Source: Flavobacterium sp.
GTDB taxonomy: Bacteria; Bacteroidota; Bacteroidia; Flavobacteriales; Flavobacteriaceae
Length of the DNA stretch: 64,000 nt
Reading direction: 5' to 3'
NCBI RefSeq assembly: GCF_039595935.1
Contig: NZ_JBCNKR010000006.1
Location: forward strand, 1,240,001-1,304,000
In this document: positions 32,507-42,644 of the stretch, in pieces
Position numbering within the stretch: position 1 is the stretch's first letter
Layout of the letters: every line of letters starts with the position of its first letter
Position numbers and translations under genes: made by a program
Notes under the pieces: generated by a model
Database searches by the model: none
Told to the model about the DNA's origin: nothing
The model's input: the letters and a program-made list of their open reading frames with translations, nothing else

Positions 32507-35500
32507 ATGTCATCAAACAAAAAATACTGGAAAAGTGTTGAGGAGCTAGAAAATAGCTCTATTGTTGAGGCGCTTAGAAATAACGAATTCGTTGAAGAGA
32601 TTCCTACAGAAGAATTTCTAGGGAATGCAGATGCGTTAGCTTCATCTGGAACTTCACGTCGTGACTTTTTAAAGTACGTAGGATTTAGTACTGCAGCGGT
32701 AACACTTGCTGCCTGCGAAGGTCCTGTGCACAAGTCTATCCCTTATGTATTACAACCAGAGCAAATCATTCCTGGTGTTGCAGATTATTATGCAACTACT
32801 GTTTTTGATGGTTTTGATTTTGCAAACCTTTTGGTAAAAACTCGTGAGGGTCGTCCAATTAAAATTGAAAACAATACCATTGCTGGTGCTAATTTTTCTG
32901 CCAATGCAAGAATTCATGCGTCTATTTTAGGGTTATATGATAGTAACCGTTTGAAAGGACCATTGAAAGACGGTAAAAAAACTAGCTGGGCAACTGTTGA
33001 TTTAGAAATTAAATCAAGCTTAGCTGATGCGAAAGCTAAAGGTGGTCAGGTGGTATTATTAACTAATACATTAGCAAGCCCATCTACTGAGAGATTAATA
33101 GCTGAGTTCATTGCTAAAAACCCAAATGCTAAACACGTTGTATATGATGCAGTTTCTTCATCAGATGCATTAGATGCGTTTGAAACTGTATATGGTGAAA
33201 GAGTTTTGGCTGATTATGATTTTTCTAAAGCTTCTTTAATTGTATCTGTTGGTGCTGATTTCTTAGGAGACTGGCAAGGTGGTGGATATGATGCCGGATA
33301 TGCAAAAGGACGTATTCCTCAAAATGGAAAAATGTCTCGTCATTTCCAGTTTGAATCAAATATGACATTATCTGGAGCAGCTGCTGATAAGCGTGTTCCT
33401 ATGACTACAGCTGATCAAAAACAAGCTTTAGTTCAAATATATAACATTATTGTTGGTGCTTCTGTTCCTGTTTCTTTAGATGCTAAATTTAAAGCAGAAG
33501 TTGTAAAAGCAGCTCAACAATTAAAAGCTGCAGGTTCTAAAGGAATCTTGGTATCTGGAATTGAAGATAAAAATGCGCAGTTATTAGTTTTAGCTATTAA
33601 CCAGGCATTAGCTAGTGAAGCTTTCAGTACTGCAGGAACAAGACAAATTAGAAAAGGATCTAATGCAGTTGTAGCTCAATTAATAAAAGATATGAATGCA
33701 GGAAGTGTTCATACTTTAATTATGAGTGGAGTTAATCCAGTTTACACTTTAGCTGATTCAGCTTCATTTGTATCAGGATTGAAAAAAGTTAAAAAATCAG
33801 TTGCTTTCTCTTTAAGAGAAGATGAAACTGCTGCTATATCAAATATTGCTGCTGCAGCACCTCATTACCTAGAGTCTTGGGGAGATGTAGTAATTACAAA
33901 AGGAACTTATAGCTTAACACAGCCTACTATTCGTCCAATTTTTGATACAAAACAATTTCAAGATGTTTTATTATCATTAAATGGAATTCCTGGAAAATTC
34001 TATGATTACTTAAAAGCTAATTCAGCCGCTATTATTGCTGGTACTACATGGAATAAAGTTTTACATGATGGTGTTTTTGTAATCGGTTCAACAGCTTTAG
34101 CTGGAGGATCATTTGACTTTGCTGGTGCAGCAAATGTACTTTCAAAATCAAAACCAGCTTCTGGTCTTGAGTTAGTATTGTATACTAAAACAGGTATGGG
34201 AGATGGACAACATGCAAACAACCCTTGGTTACAAGAGTTTCCAGATCCAATCACAAGAGTTTCTTGGGATAACTATATTACTGTTTCGAATGCAGATGCT
34301 CAGAAATACAATTTATCAAACAGAATTGTAGCAAACGGAGGTTTAAATGGTAGTTATGCTACTATTACTACTGCTGACGGTAAGAAAATAGAAAACGTTC
34401 CGGTAATTGTTCAGCCAGGTCAAGCTGTAGGTACAGTTGGTTTTGCTGTAGGTTATGGACGTAAAGAAGGTCTAAAAGAAGAAATGCAGGTAGGTTTAAA
34501 TGCTTACGCTTTATATACTAATTTCAATAGTGTTCAGTCTATTACCATTGCTGCGGCAAATGGAGAGCATGAGTTTGCTTGTGTTCAAGGACAAAAAACA
34601 TTAATGGGTAGAGGAGATATTATTAAAGAAACTACTCTAGATGTATTTAATAAAGAAAATGCTGAACATTGGAATCCGCAACCAATGGTATCTTTAGATC
34701 ACCAGGAAGTAAAAGCTACTACTGTTGATTTATGGGAATCATTTGATCGTACTACTGGACACCATTTTAATCTTTCAATTGACTTAAATGCTTGTACAGG
34801 ATGTGGTGCCTGCGTAATTGCTTGTCACGCTGAAAACAACGTACCAGTTGTTGGTAAAGCAGAGGTAAGAAGAAGCCGTGATATGCACTGGTTACGTATC
34901 GATAGATACTATTCTTCTGAAAGCACTTTTGAAGGTGATAACGAAAGAAAAGAAAATATTGCTGGTTTATCTAGTTCATTATCTACTTTTAATGAAATGG
35001 AAAAAGCTGGAGATAACCCACAAGTGGCATTCCAGCCTGTAATGTGTCAGCACTGTAACCACGCACCTTGTGAAACTGTTTGTCCTGTTGCGGCAACTTC
35101 TCACGGTCGTGAAGGTCAAAACCATATGGCTTACAACAGATGTGTTGGTACTCGTTACTGTGCAAACAACTGTCCGTATAAAGTACGTCGTTTTAACTGG
35201 TTCTTATATAACAAAAACAGCGAGTTCGATTATCATATGAACGATGATTTAGGCCGTATGGTTCTTAATCCAGACGTTAACGTACGTTCTCGTGGTGTTA
35301 TGGAGAAATGTTCTATGTGTATCCAAATGACACAAGCTACTAAATTAAAAGCTAAAAACGAAGGCCGTCCAGTAAGAGATGGTGAATTCCAAACAGCTTG
35401 TTCTAGTGCTTGTTCTTCAGGAGCAATGATATTTGGTGATGTAAATGATAAAGAAAGTAAAGTTGCTAAATTAGCTGCTGACGAAAGATCATACCACTTA

Positions 35501-35560
35501 TTAGAGCATGTAGGTACAAAACCTAATGTGGTTTACCATGTTAAAGTTAGAAATACTTAG
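32507..35560 (+). CDS. actB: Alternative complex III iron-sulfur subunit ActB (TAT, molybdopterin-like plus 4Fe-4S domains)
   Basis: A 1017-residue protein. A twin-arginine signal (SRRDFLKYVGF) followed by LAAC suggests Tat export and lipidation at that Cys. Residues about 80-720 resemble a molybdopterin oxidoreductase that lacks the cofactor in this family. The C-terminal third carries the cysteine clusters CTGCGACVIAC, CQHCNHAPCETVC, CVGTRYCANNC and CSMC with a distant C, as expected for three 4Fe-4S and one 3Fe-4S cluster. It sits on the periplasmic side with ActA. The gene follows actA by 32 bases. Confidence 0.95.
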   Translation: MSSNKKYWKSVEELENSSIVEALRNNEFVEEIPTEEFLGNADALASSGTSRRDFLKYVGFSTAAVTLAACEGPVHKSIPYVLQPEQIIPGVADYYATTVFDGFDFANLLVKTREGRPIKIENNTIAGANFSANARIHASILGLYDSNRLKGPLKDGKKTSWATVDLEIKSSLADAKAKGGQVVLLTNTLASPSTERLIAEFIAKNPNAKHVVYDAVSSSDALDAFETVYGERVLADYDFSKASLIVSVGADFLGDWQGGGYDAGYAKGRIPQNGKMSRHFQFESNMTLSGAAADKRVPMTTADQKQALVQIYNIIVGASVPVSLDAKFKAEVVKAAQQLKAAGSKGILVSGIEDKNAQLLVLAINQALASEAFSTAGTRQIRKGSNAVVAQLIKDMNAGSVHTLIMSGVNPVYTLADSASFVSGLKKVKKSVAFSLREDETAAISNIAAAAPHYLESWGDVVITKGTYSLTQPTIRPIFDTKQFQDVLLSLNGIPGKFYDYLKANSAAIIAGTTWNKVLHDGVFVIGSTALAGGSFDFAGAANVLSKSKPASGLELVLYTKTGMGDGQHANNPWLQEFPDPITRVSWDNYITVSNADAQKYNLSNRIVANGGLNGSYATITTADGKKIENVPVIVQPGQAVGTVGFAVGYGRKEGLKEEMQVGLNAYALYTNFNSVQSITIAAANGEHEFACVQGQKTLMGRGDIIKETTLDVFNKENAEHWNPQPMVSLDHQEVKATTVDLWESFDRTTGHHFNLSIDLNACTGCGACVIACHAENNVPVVGKAEVRRSRDMHWLRIDRYYSSESTFEGDNERKENIAGLSSSLSTFNEMEKAGDNPQVAFQPVMCQHCNHAPCETVCPVAATSHGREGQNHMAYNRCVGTRYCANNCPYKVRRFNWFLYNKNSEFDYHMNDDLGRMVLNPDVNVRSRGVMEKCSMCIQMTQATKLKAKNEGRPVRDGEFQTACSSACSSGAMIFGDVNDKESKVAKLAADERSYHLLEHVGTKPNVVYHVKVRNT

Positions 35561-35594
35561 TAAAATTATTAATTAAGAAACAATATAAAGGATT

Positions 35595-36995
35595 ATGTCG
35601 TCTCATTACGAAGCACCCATTAGAAAACCTTTAGTTATAGGTGATAAATCATATCACGATGTAACTGTAGATGTGGCAGCACCTGTTGAAGGACCTGCAA
35701 ATAAACAATGGTGGATTGTATTTACAATCGCATTAGTAGCCTTCCTTTGGGGGTTAGGTTGTATAATTTACACCGTATCTACCGGTATCGGAACATGGGG
35801 ATTAAATAAAACAGTAGGTTGGGCTTGGGATATCACTAACTTCGTTTGGTGGGTAGGTATTGGTCACGCCGGAACATTAATTTCTGCGGTATTATTACTT
35901 TTCCGTCAACGTTGGAGAATGGCTATTAACCGTTCTGCGGAAGCTATGACAATCTTCTCGGTAGTTCAGGCTGGTTTATTCCCAATTATTCACATGGGTC
36001 GTCCATGGTTAGCATACTGGGTATTACCTATTCCAAACCAATTTGGATCTCTTTGGGTAAACTTTAACTCACCTTTACTTTGGGACGTATTCGCAATTTC
36101 AACGTATCTTTCAGTATCATTAGTTTTCTGGTGGACTGGTTTATTGCCTGACTTTGCAATGCTTCGTGATAGAGCTATAACTCCATTTAATAAAAGAGTT
36201 TATTCTATCTTAAGTTTTGGATGGAGCGGTAGAGCAAAAGACTGGCAGCGTTTTGAAGAAGTATCTTTAGTATTAGCTGGTTTAGCAACGCCTCTTGTAC
36301 TTTCTGTACATACAATTGTATCTATGGACTTTGCTACTTCTGTAATTCCAGGATGGCATACAACAATTTTTCCTCCATACTTCGTTGCTGGAGCGGTATT
36401 CTCAGGATTCGCGATGGTAAATACCCTGCTTATCGTTATGAGAAAAGTTTCTAACCTTGAAGCATACATCACATTACAGCATATCGAGTTAATGAATATC
36501 ATTATCATGATTACTGGTTCTATCGTTGGTGTGGCTTATATCACTGAGTTATTCGTAGCTTGGTATTCAGGTGTAGAATATGAGCAATATGCATTCTTAA
36601 ACAGAGCTACTGGCCCTTACTGGTGGGCATATTGGTCAATGATGACTTGTAACGTTTTCTCTCCACAATTTATGTGGTTCAAGAAATTAAGAACAAGTAT
36701 CATGTTTTCATTTATTATTTCGATTGTAGTAAACATCGGAATGTGGTTTGAAAGATTCGTAATTATTGTTACTTCTTTACATAGAGATTACCTTCCATCT
36801 TCTTGGACAATGTTCTCACCAACATTTGTTGATATTGGAATTTTCATTGGAACAATTGGTTTCTTCTTCGTATTGTTTTTATTATACTCTAGAACATTCC
36901 CTGTAATTGCTCAGGCAGAGGTTAAAACAATTTTGAAAGGAACAGGAGATAATTACGTTAGAGAAAGAGCAAATAAAGATTCACATCATGAGTAA
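35595..36995 (+). CDS. actC: Alternative complex III membrane subunit ActC (NrfD/PsrC-like)
   Basis: A 466-residue, multi-helix membrane protein of the NrfD family with about ten transmembrane segments. It starts MSSHYEAPIRKPLVIG. Recognisable family positions include WWVGIGHAGTLISAVLLLFR and FPIIHMGRPWLAYWV. ActC binds quinol and is thought to couple electron transfer to proton movement. Its last 8 bases overlap the start of actD, so the two are translationally coupled. Confidence 0.95.
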   Translation: MSSHYEAPIRKPLVIGDKSYHDVTVDVAAPVEGPANKQWWIVFTIALVAFLWGLGCIIYTVSTGIGTWGLNKTVGWAWDITNFVWWVGIGHAGTLISAVLLLFRQRWRMAINRSAEAMTIFSVVQAGLFPIIHMGRPWLAYWVLPIPNQFGSLWVNFNSPLLWDVFAISTYLSVSLVFWWTGLLPDFAMLRDRAITPFNKRVYSILSFGWSGRAKDWQRFEEVSLVLAGLATPLVLSVHTIVSMDFATSVIPGWHTTIFPPYFVAGAVFSGFAMVNTLLIVMRKVSNLEAYITLQHIELMNIIIMITGSIVGVAYITELFVAWYSGVEYEQYAFLNRATGPYWWAYWSMMTCNVFSPQFMWFKKLRTSIMFSFIISIVVNIGMWFERFVIIVTSLHRDYLPSSWTMFSPTFVDIGIFIGTIGFFFVLFLLYSRTFPVIAQAEVKTILKGTGDNYVRERANKDSHHE

Positions 36996-37512
36996 TAAAG
37001 TAATATACGCCATTTATAATGACGATGATATTTTGATGGATGCAGTAAAGAAAACTAGAGCTGCTCATCATCATATTGAAGAGGTTTTTACTCCATTCCC
37101 AGTTCACGGATTGGATAAAGCCATGGGTTTAGCACCAACAAGATTAGCAATTTGTGCTTTCCTATATGGATGTGTTGGTATTTCTGTTGCAACAACAATG
37201 ATGGGATACATCATGATTCATGACTGGCCGCAGGATATTGGAGGTAAACCAAGTTTTAGTTTCATCCAGAACATGCCATCTTTTGTGCCGATTATGTTTG
37301 AGATGACAGTATTTTTTGCTGCTCACTTAATGGTAATTACTTTCTATATGAGAAGTAGATTATGGCCATTTAAAGAAGCTGAAAATCCTGATGTGAGAAC
37401 AACAGATGACCATTTCTTAATGGAAGTTGCTGTAAATAATAACGAAGCAGAACTTGTTTCTTTTTTCGAAGGTACAGGAGCTGTAGAAGTTAAAGTAATT
37501 GAAAAGAATTAA
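36988..37512 (+). CDS. actD: Alternative complex III subunit ActD (DUF3341)
   Basis: A 174-residue protein with a cytoplasmic N-terminal domain (IYAIYNDDDILMDAVKKTRA, then HHHIEEVFTPFPVHGLDKAM) and two transmembrane helices at about 58-80 and 100-125. This is the DUF3341 architecture of ActD. It is a structural subunit. The start ATG lies inside the end of actC, and actE follows after 8 bases. Confidence 0.95.
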   Translation: MSNKVIYAIYNDDDILMDAVKKTRAAHHHIEEVFTPFPVHGLDKAMGLAPTRLAICAFLYGCVGISVATTMMGYIMIHDWPQDIGGKPSFSFIQNMPSFVPIMFEMTVFFAAHLMVITFYMRSRLWPFKEAENPDVRTTDDHFLMEVAVNNNEAELVSFFEGTGAVEVKVIEKN

Positions 37513-37520
37513 TTGTAGCT

Positions 37521-38066
37521 ATGAAAAGGATATATAAAATAACACTTTTAGTTGGTATAACTATTTTAGTTTCATCTTGCCACAATAATTCGGCACCAAA
37601 CTATCAGTATTTTCCAAATATGTATGAGTCTGTAGCTTATGAGCCATATACAGAAGCAGCAATATTTAAAGGAGGGAAAGAAGGACAACTTCCTGTTGCA
37701 GGAACTATTAATAGAGGTTTTGAACCTTATGAATATGAAAATTCAACGGCAGGTTATGAATTAGCAAAAGCTAATTTAAAATCTCCTTTGACTGAAGAAG
37801 AGAGAAATTCTGGAAAAGGTAAAGAACTTTTCGAAATTTATTGTATCAGCTGCCATGGTGCAACTGGTAACGGTAAAGGTAAATTGGTTGAAAGAGAAAA
37901 ATTTCTTGGAGTACCTAACTATAAAGACAGAGATATTACTGAAGGAAGTATATTTCATGTTGAAACTTATGGTTTGAATGCAATGGGTTCACATGCAAAT
38001 CAATTAAGTGCCCATGAACGTTGGTTAGTTGCTGACTATGTTCTAAAACTAAGAAGCCAATTATAA
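37521..38066 (+). CDS. actE: Alternative complex III cytochrome subunit ActE (monoheme lipoprotein)
   Basis: A 181-residue lipoprotein with lipobox ending VSSC at about residue 20. The heme site is CISCHG (in IYCISCHGATGNGKG), and the region YGLNAMGSHA probably supplies the axial Met. It passes electrons from ActA to the oxidase or a soluble carrier. It lies between actD and actF with almost no spacing. Confidence 0.94.
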   Translation: MKRIYKITLLVGITILVSSCHNNSAPNYQYFPNMYESVAYEPYTEAAIFKGGKEGQLPVAGTINRGFEPYEYENSTAGYELAKANLKSPLTEEERNSGKGKELFEIYCISCHGATGNGKGKLVEREKFLGVPNYKDRDITEGSIFHVETYGLNAMGSHANQLSAHERWLVADYVLKLRSQL

Positions 38067-38093
38067 TTGTTGAACAAACTGATCGTAATAGAT

Positions 38094-39488
38094 ATGTATA
38101 CATTTTCAAGTAAATTAAAAACTTTTTCTATCATCTTAATGGTTTTGGGACTATTAGGAATTGGGTATGGTTTTTTAAGTGCACCTAAAGATATTCAAGA
38201 AGTTGAAAAAATACTAGCTGCTGAGGCTCATGGAGAACATGGTGCTGCTCATGCGGAGTCTGCAGAGACTTCTCATAAAGAAGCAGGACACCATGAAGCT
38301 GCTGAAGCTTCGCATGAAGAACATAAAGGAGGAGAGCATGCTAAAGTTGGTGCAGCTGATGAGCACACAGAACATTTAAATCATGTTTTACACCAATTAC
38401 AGAACAAACCTTGGTCTGCTTTATATGTAGCATGTATTTTCTTTTTACTGCTTTCAATGGGAGTTTTAGCTTTTTATGCTATTCAACAAGTTGCTCAGGC
38501 AGGTTGGTCTCCGGTTTTATTTAGAGTTATGCAAGGAATAACAGCTTATTTACCTGCAGGTTCTATTATCTTTTTTATCATTTTAGTTTTATGTGGATTG
38601 CACTTTAATCATATTTTTGTATGGTTAGGTGAAGGTGTTACAGATCCTAAAAGCCCTAATTATGATGAAATTATTGCTGGAAAATCAGGATATTTAAATT
38701 TTCCTTTCTGGATTGTAAGAGCTGCTATCTTTTTAGCAGGATGGAATTTATATCGTTATTTCTCTAGAAAAAACTGTTTAGCTCAAGATGAAGCTAACGA
38801 TGATCTAAACTACAAAAAGAACTTTAAGTTATCTGCTGGTTTCTTAGTATTCTTTATCGTTTCTGAGTCTATCATGGCTTGGGATTGGATTATGTCATTT
38901 GATCCACACTGGTTCAGTACTTTATTCGCATGGTATGTATTTGCTTCTTTCTTTGTAAGCGGTATCACAACTATTGCATTAGTTACTTTATACTTAAAAT
39001 CTAAAGGATATTTAGAGTACGTAAATACAAGCCACATTCACGATTTAGCTAAATTCATGTTTGGTATTAGTGTTTTTTGGACTTATTTATGGTTCTCTCA
39101 ATTCATGTTGATCTGGTATGCTAATATTCCAGAAGAGGTAACTTACTTTGTAACAAGAATCCAATTATATAACTTACCTTTCTTTGGTGCTGTTGTTATG
39201 AATTTTGTTTTCCCATTATTAATATTAATTAATACAGATTTCAAACGTCTAAGCTGGGTTGTTGTTATGGCAGGTATCGTAATATTATTAGGTCACTATG
39301 TTGATTTCTTTAATATGATTATGCCAGGTACAGTTGGAGATAAGTGGTTTATTGGAGTTCCTGAAATTGCTTCTATTCTTTTCTTCTTAGGTTTATTTAT
39401 ATTTGTTGTATTTACTGCATTAACTAAATCTCCTTTGCTTGCAAAAAGAAATCCTTTCATTGAAGAAAGTAAACATTTTCATTATTAA
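38094..39488 (+). CDS. actF: Alternative complex III membrane subunit ActF (His-rich insertion)
   Basis: A 464-residue membrane protein with about ten helices, a shortened relative of ActC. The start is placed at ATG 38094 (MYTFSSKLKTFSIIL) because the frame upstream opens only at a TTG directly after the actE stop. Between helix 1 and helix 2 (about residues 35-105) lies an Ala/Glu/His-rich loop with 13 His in about 60 residues. This loop is not needed for the fold and could bind metal. ActF lacks the full quinol-site residues described for ActC. Confidence 0.92.
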   Translation: MYTFSSKLKTFSIILMVLGLLGIGYGFLSAPKDIQEVEKILAAEAHGEHGAAHAESAETSHKEAGHHEAAEASHEEHKGGEHAKVGAADEHTEHLNHVLHQLQNKPWSALYVACIFFLLLSMGVLAFYAIQQVAQAGWSPVLFRVMQGITAYLPAGSIIFFIILVLCGLHFNHIFVWLGEGVTDPKSPNYDEIIAGKSGYLNFPFWIVRAAIFLAGWNLYRYFSRKNCLAQDEANDDLNYKKNFKLSAGFLVFFIVSESIMAWDWIMSFDPHWFSTLFAWYVFASFFVSGITTIALVTLYLKSKGYLEYVNTSHIHDLAKFMFGISVFWTYLWFSQFMLIWYANIPEEVTYFVTRIQLYNLPFFGAVVMNFVFPLLILINTDFKRLSWVVVMAGIVILLGHYVDFFNMIMPGTVGDKWFIGVPEIASILFFLGLFIFVVFTALTKSPLLAKRNPFIEESKHFHY

Positions 39489-39507
39489 TATTTAAAGAAG
39501 TAAACAG

Positions 39508-40701
39508 ATGACAAGTTTGTTGGTAATTATAGTTTTAGTTTTATTAGCAGTTGCATTGTGGCAATTGACCAAGATATTTGATCTTACTCAAGTAGGATCT
39601 GCTTCGGACGATTCTCAGGTTGCATCAGATAATGACAATAACATTCAGGGATATATTATGTTTGGCTTTTTAGCTTTCATTTATATATTTACTATTTATG
39701 GTTTACTAAAATGGGGTAATTTGGCACTTCATACTCCTGCTTCAGAGCACGGTGGTTTAGTAGATAATTTAATGAATATTACTTGGGTTTTAATTTTTAC
39801 AGTTCAGGTTATTACTCAAGGTTTATTATACTGGTTTTCTTTTAAATATAAAGGGAATAAAGATAAAAAAGCATTATTCTTTGCTGATAGTAATAAATTA
39901 GAAGCAATTTGGAGTATCATTCCTTCTGTAGTTTTAGCATGTTTAATTCTTTATGGATTATATGCTTGGAATAACATCATGTTTGTTGATAAAGATGAAG
40001 ATGTAATTGAAATCGAATTATACGCACAACAGTTCAAATGGACTGCAAGATATGGTGGAGCTGATAATACTTTAGGTAAAGCTAACGTTCGTTTGATTGA
40101 AGGTGTTAACACTTTAGGTGTTGATATGTCTGATCCAAATTCTGCAGATGATATTGTAGTTTCTGAATTACATATTCCTAAAGGGAAAAAGGTTCACTTC
40201 AAAATGCGTTCTCAAGACGTTTTACACTCAGCTTATATGCCTCACTTTAGAGCGCAGATGAACTGTGTTCCAGGGATGGTTACAGAATTTGCTTTCGTTC
40301 CAACTTACACTACTGCTGAGTACAGAGAGTTAGATTTTATGAAAGAAAAAGTAGCACACATCAACAAACTTAGAGCAGAAAAAAGTGTAGAGTTAGTTGC
40401 AAAAGGTGGTACGGCTTTAGATCCTTATACATTTGATTTCTTATTATTATGTAATAAAATCTGTGGAGCTTCTCATTATAACATGCAAATGAAAGTTGTA
40501 GTTGATACTCCGGAAGAATATAAAAAATGGTTAAGTGAAAAAACAACTTTAACTGAAGATATCAAAGCGGCGGCGGCTGCTGAGAAACCAGCTGAAGAAG
40601 CAAAAGCTACTACAACAGATACAACTGCTAAAGTAACAGATACTGTAAAAGCGGTTATTGATACTGTAAAAGCAGCTGTAGCTAAAGTTGCTATGAAATA
40701 A
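39508..40701 (+). CDS. coxB: Cytochrome c oxidase subunit II
   Basis: A 397-residue protein with three N-terminal hydrophobic helices, longer than the classic two, and a periplasmic cupredoxin domain. The CuA site is intact: C315 and C319 with H323 and M326 in CNKICGASHYNMQ, and the upstream His in DVLHSAYMPHF. The last 50 residues are Ala/Lys/Thr-rich and repetitive. It receives electrons from cytochrome c, here most likely the heme domains of ActA or ActE, since the gene is in the act operon 19 bases after actF. Confidence 0.95.
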   Translation: MTSLLVIIVLVLLAVALWQLTKIFDLTQVGSASDDSQVASDNDNNIQGYIMFGFLAFIYIFTIYGLLKWGNLALHTPASEHGGLVDNLMNITWVLIFTVQVITQGLLYWFSFKYKGNKDKKALFFADSNKLEAIWSIIPSVVLACLILYGLYAWNNIMFVDKDEDVIEIELYAQQFKWTARYGGADNTLGKANVRLIEGVNTLGVDMSDPNSADDIVVSELHIPKGKKVHFKMRSQDVLHSAYMPHFRAQMNCVPGMVTEFAFVPTYTTAEYRELDFMKEKVAHINKLRAEKSVELVAKGGTALDPYTFDFLLLCNKICGASHYNMQMKVVVDTPEEYKKWLSEKTTLTEDIKAAAAAEKPAEEAKATTTDTTAKVTDTVKAVIDTVKAAVAKVAMK

Positions 40702-40731
40702 TATAATTAAGAAAATTTAAAGTACAAATAT

Positions 40732-42534
40732 ATGTCAGCAGAAGCGCACGGTCACGATCACGGACACGATCACGAGCACGAACATCATCATAAAGACACG
40801 TTCATTACTAAATATATTTTTAGTATTGATCACAAAATGATTGCTAAACAATACTTGATTACTGGTATTGTTATGGGAGTTATTGGTATTGCAATGTCCT
40901 TGCTTTTCAGAATGCAATTAGCGTGGCCAGAAGAGTCTTTTAAAATATTTAATGTTTTATTAGGAGATAAATTTGCACCAAATGGTGTAATGGCTAATGA
41001 TATTTATCTAGCTTTAGTTACAATTCACGGAACCATAATGGTATTCTTTGTATTGACGGCAGGTTTGAGTGGAACTTTTAGTAACTTACTTATTCCTCTT
41101 CAAATTGGAGCACGAGATATGGCATCTGGATTTATGAATATGATTTCATACTGGTTGTTCTTCTTATCAGCTGTAGTAATGTTATGTTCTTTATTTGTTG
41201 AAGCTGGACCAGCTTCTGCAGGTTGGACAATTTACCCTCCATTAAGTGCTTTACCACAAGCTATTCCAGGTTCTGGTGCAGGTATGACTTTATGGTTAGT
41301 TTCAATGGCTATCTTTATTGCATCTTCATTAATGGGATCATTAAACTACATTGTAACAGTTATTAACTTAAGAACTAAAGGAATGTCTATGACAAGACTT
41401 CCTCTTACTATCTGGACATTTTTCGTAACAGCTATTATTGGTGTTATTTCATTCCCGGTATTATTATCAGCAGCTTTATTATTGATTTTTGATAGAAGTT
41501 TTGGAACTTCATTCTTCTTGTCTGATATTTATATTGCTGGAGAAGTTTTACACTATCAAGGTGGATCTCCGGTTTTATTTGAGCACTTATTCTGGTTCTT
41601 AGGTCACCCTGAGGTTTACATCGTAATTTTACCAGCGATGGGTCTTGTTTCTGAAATTATGTCTACAAACGCTCGTAAACCAATCTTTGGTTATAGAGCG
41701 ATGATTATGTCAGTTCTTGCTATTGCATTTTTATCTACGATCGTTTGGGGTCACCACATGTTTATTTCAGGTATGAATCCTTTCTTAGGATCTGTATTTA
41801 CATTTACTACTTTATTGATCGCAATTCCATCTGCTGTAAAAGCTTTTAACTGGATTACGACTCTTTGGAAAGGTAACTTACAATTCAACCCTGCAATGTT
41901 ATTCTCTATTGGAATGGTTTCTACTTTCATTACTGGAGGTTTAACAGGAATCATTTTAGGAGATAGTACTTTAGATATTAACGTTCACGATACTTACTTC
42001 GTAATTGCTCACTTTCACTTAGTAATGGGTATCTCTGCACTTTACGGAATGTTTGCTGGTATTTACCACTGGTTCCCTAAAATGTACGGAAGAATGTTAA
42101 ACAAAAACTTAGGTTATATTCACTTCTGGGTAACAGCAGTATGTGCTTACGGAGTTTTCTTCCCAATGCACTTTATTGGATTAGCTGGTTTACCAAGACG
42201 TTACTATACAAATACTAACTTCCCATTATTTGACGATTTACAAAATGTGAATGTTTTAATTACAACATTCGCTCTTGTAGGAGGTGCATTCCAGTTAGTA
42301 TTCTTATACAACTTCTTTAGTAGTATTTTCTACGGTAAGAAAGCGGTTCAAAATCCATGGAAATCTACAACTTTAGAGTGGACTACTCCAGTTGAGCATA
42401 TTCACGGAAACTGGCCAGGAGAAATTCCTCATGTATACCGTTGGCCGTATGACTACAGTAACCCAAATCATGATGTAGATTTTGTTCCTCAAAATGTACC
42501 AATGAAAGAAGGTGAAGAAGTTTTACACCACTAA
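40732..42534 (+). CDS. coxA: Cytochrome c oxidase subunit I (aa3 type)
   Basis: A 600-residue heme-copper oxidase core with twelve helices. The binuclear-center ligands and cross-linked Tyr are in WFLGHPEVYIVILPAMG, two more CuB His are in WGHHMF, and the heme ligands are in HDTYFVIAHFHLVMG. The cytoplasmic N-terminus holds nine His in its first 20 residues (alternating with Gly, Asp and Glu), which is unusual. Subunits III and IV are not encoded here and must lie elsewhere. A terminator directly follows, ending the eight-gene act-cox operon. Confidence 0.96.
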   Translation: MSAEAHGHDHGHDHEHEHHHKDTFITKYIFSIDHKMIAKQYLITGIVMGVIGIAMSLLFRMQLAWPEESFKIFNVLLGDKFAPNGVMANDIYLALVTIHGTIMVFFVLTAGLSGTFSNLLIPLQIGARDMASGFMNMISYWLFFLSAVVMLCSLFVEAGPASAGWTIYPPLSALPQAIPGSGAGMTLWLVSMAIFIASSLMGSLNYIVTVINLRTKGMSMTRLPLTIWTFFVTAIIGVISFPVLLSAALLLIFDRSFGTSFFLSDIYIAGEVLHYQGGSPVLFEHLFWFLGHPEVYIVILPAMGLVSEIMSTNARKPIFGYRAMIMSVLAIAFLSTIVWGHHMFISGMNPFLGSVFTFTTLLIAIPSAVKAFNWITTLWKGNLQFNPAMLFSIGMVSTFITGGLTGIILGDSTLDINVHDTYFVIAHFHLVMGISALYGMFAGIYHWFPKMYGRMLNKNLGYIHFWVTAVCAYGVFFPMHFIGLAGLPRRYYTNTNFPLFDDLQNVNVLITTFALVGGAFQLVFLYNFFSSIFYGKKAVQNPWKSTTLEWTTPVEHIHGNWPGEIPHVYRWPYDYSNPNHDVDFVPQNVPMKEGEEVLHH

Positions 42535-42542
42535 AAAATATT

Positions 42543-42576
42543 AAAAAAGACTGTCAGAAATGACAGTCTTTTTTGT
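42543..42576 (+). terminator. Intrinsic terminator of the act-cox operon
   Basis: AAAAAAGACTGTCA and TGACAGTCTTTTTT form a perfect stem with a 4-base loop, 8 bases after the coxA stop codon. Confidence 0.94.
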
Positions 42577-42632
42577 TTAGTTAAAGTTTTAATCCTTCAG
42601 TTTTACTATTTTATCAAACTAATTACTTTCTA

Positions 42633-42640
42633 TATCTTTG
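42633..42640 (+). promoter_or_regulatory. Promoter -7 element close to ruvB
   Basis: TATCTTTG matches TAnnTTTG only 4 bases before the ruvB ATG at 42645. Transcription would start at or next to the start codon, so the ruvB mRNA may be leaderless. No good TTG partner was seen. Confidence 0.5.
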
Positions 42641-42644
42641 TAAG

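Noticed and set aside
38067..38093. Longer start for ActF at TTG
   Set aside because: TTG directly abuts the actE stop, and the added residues are not part of the membrane protein; ATG at 38094 is better.
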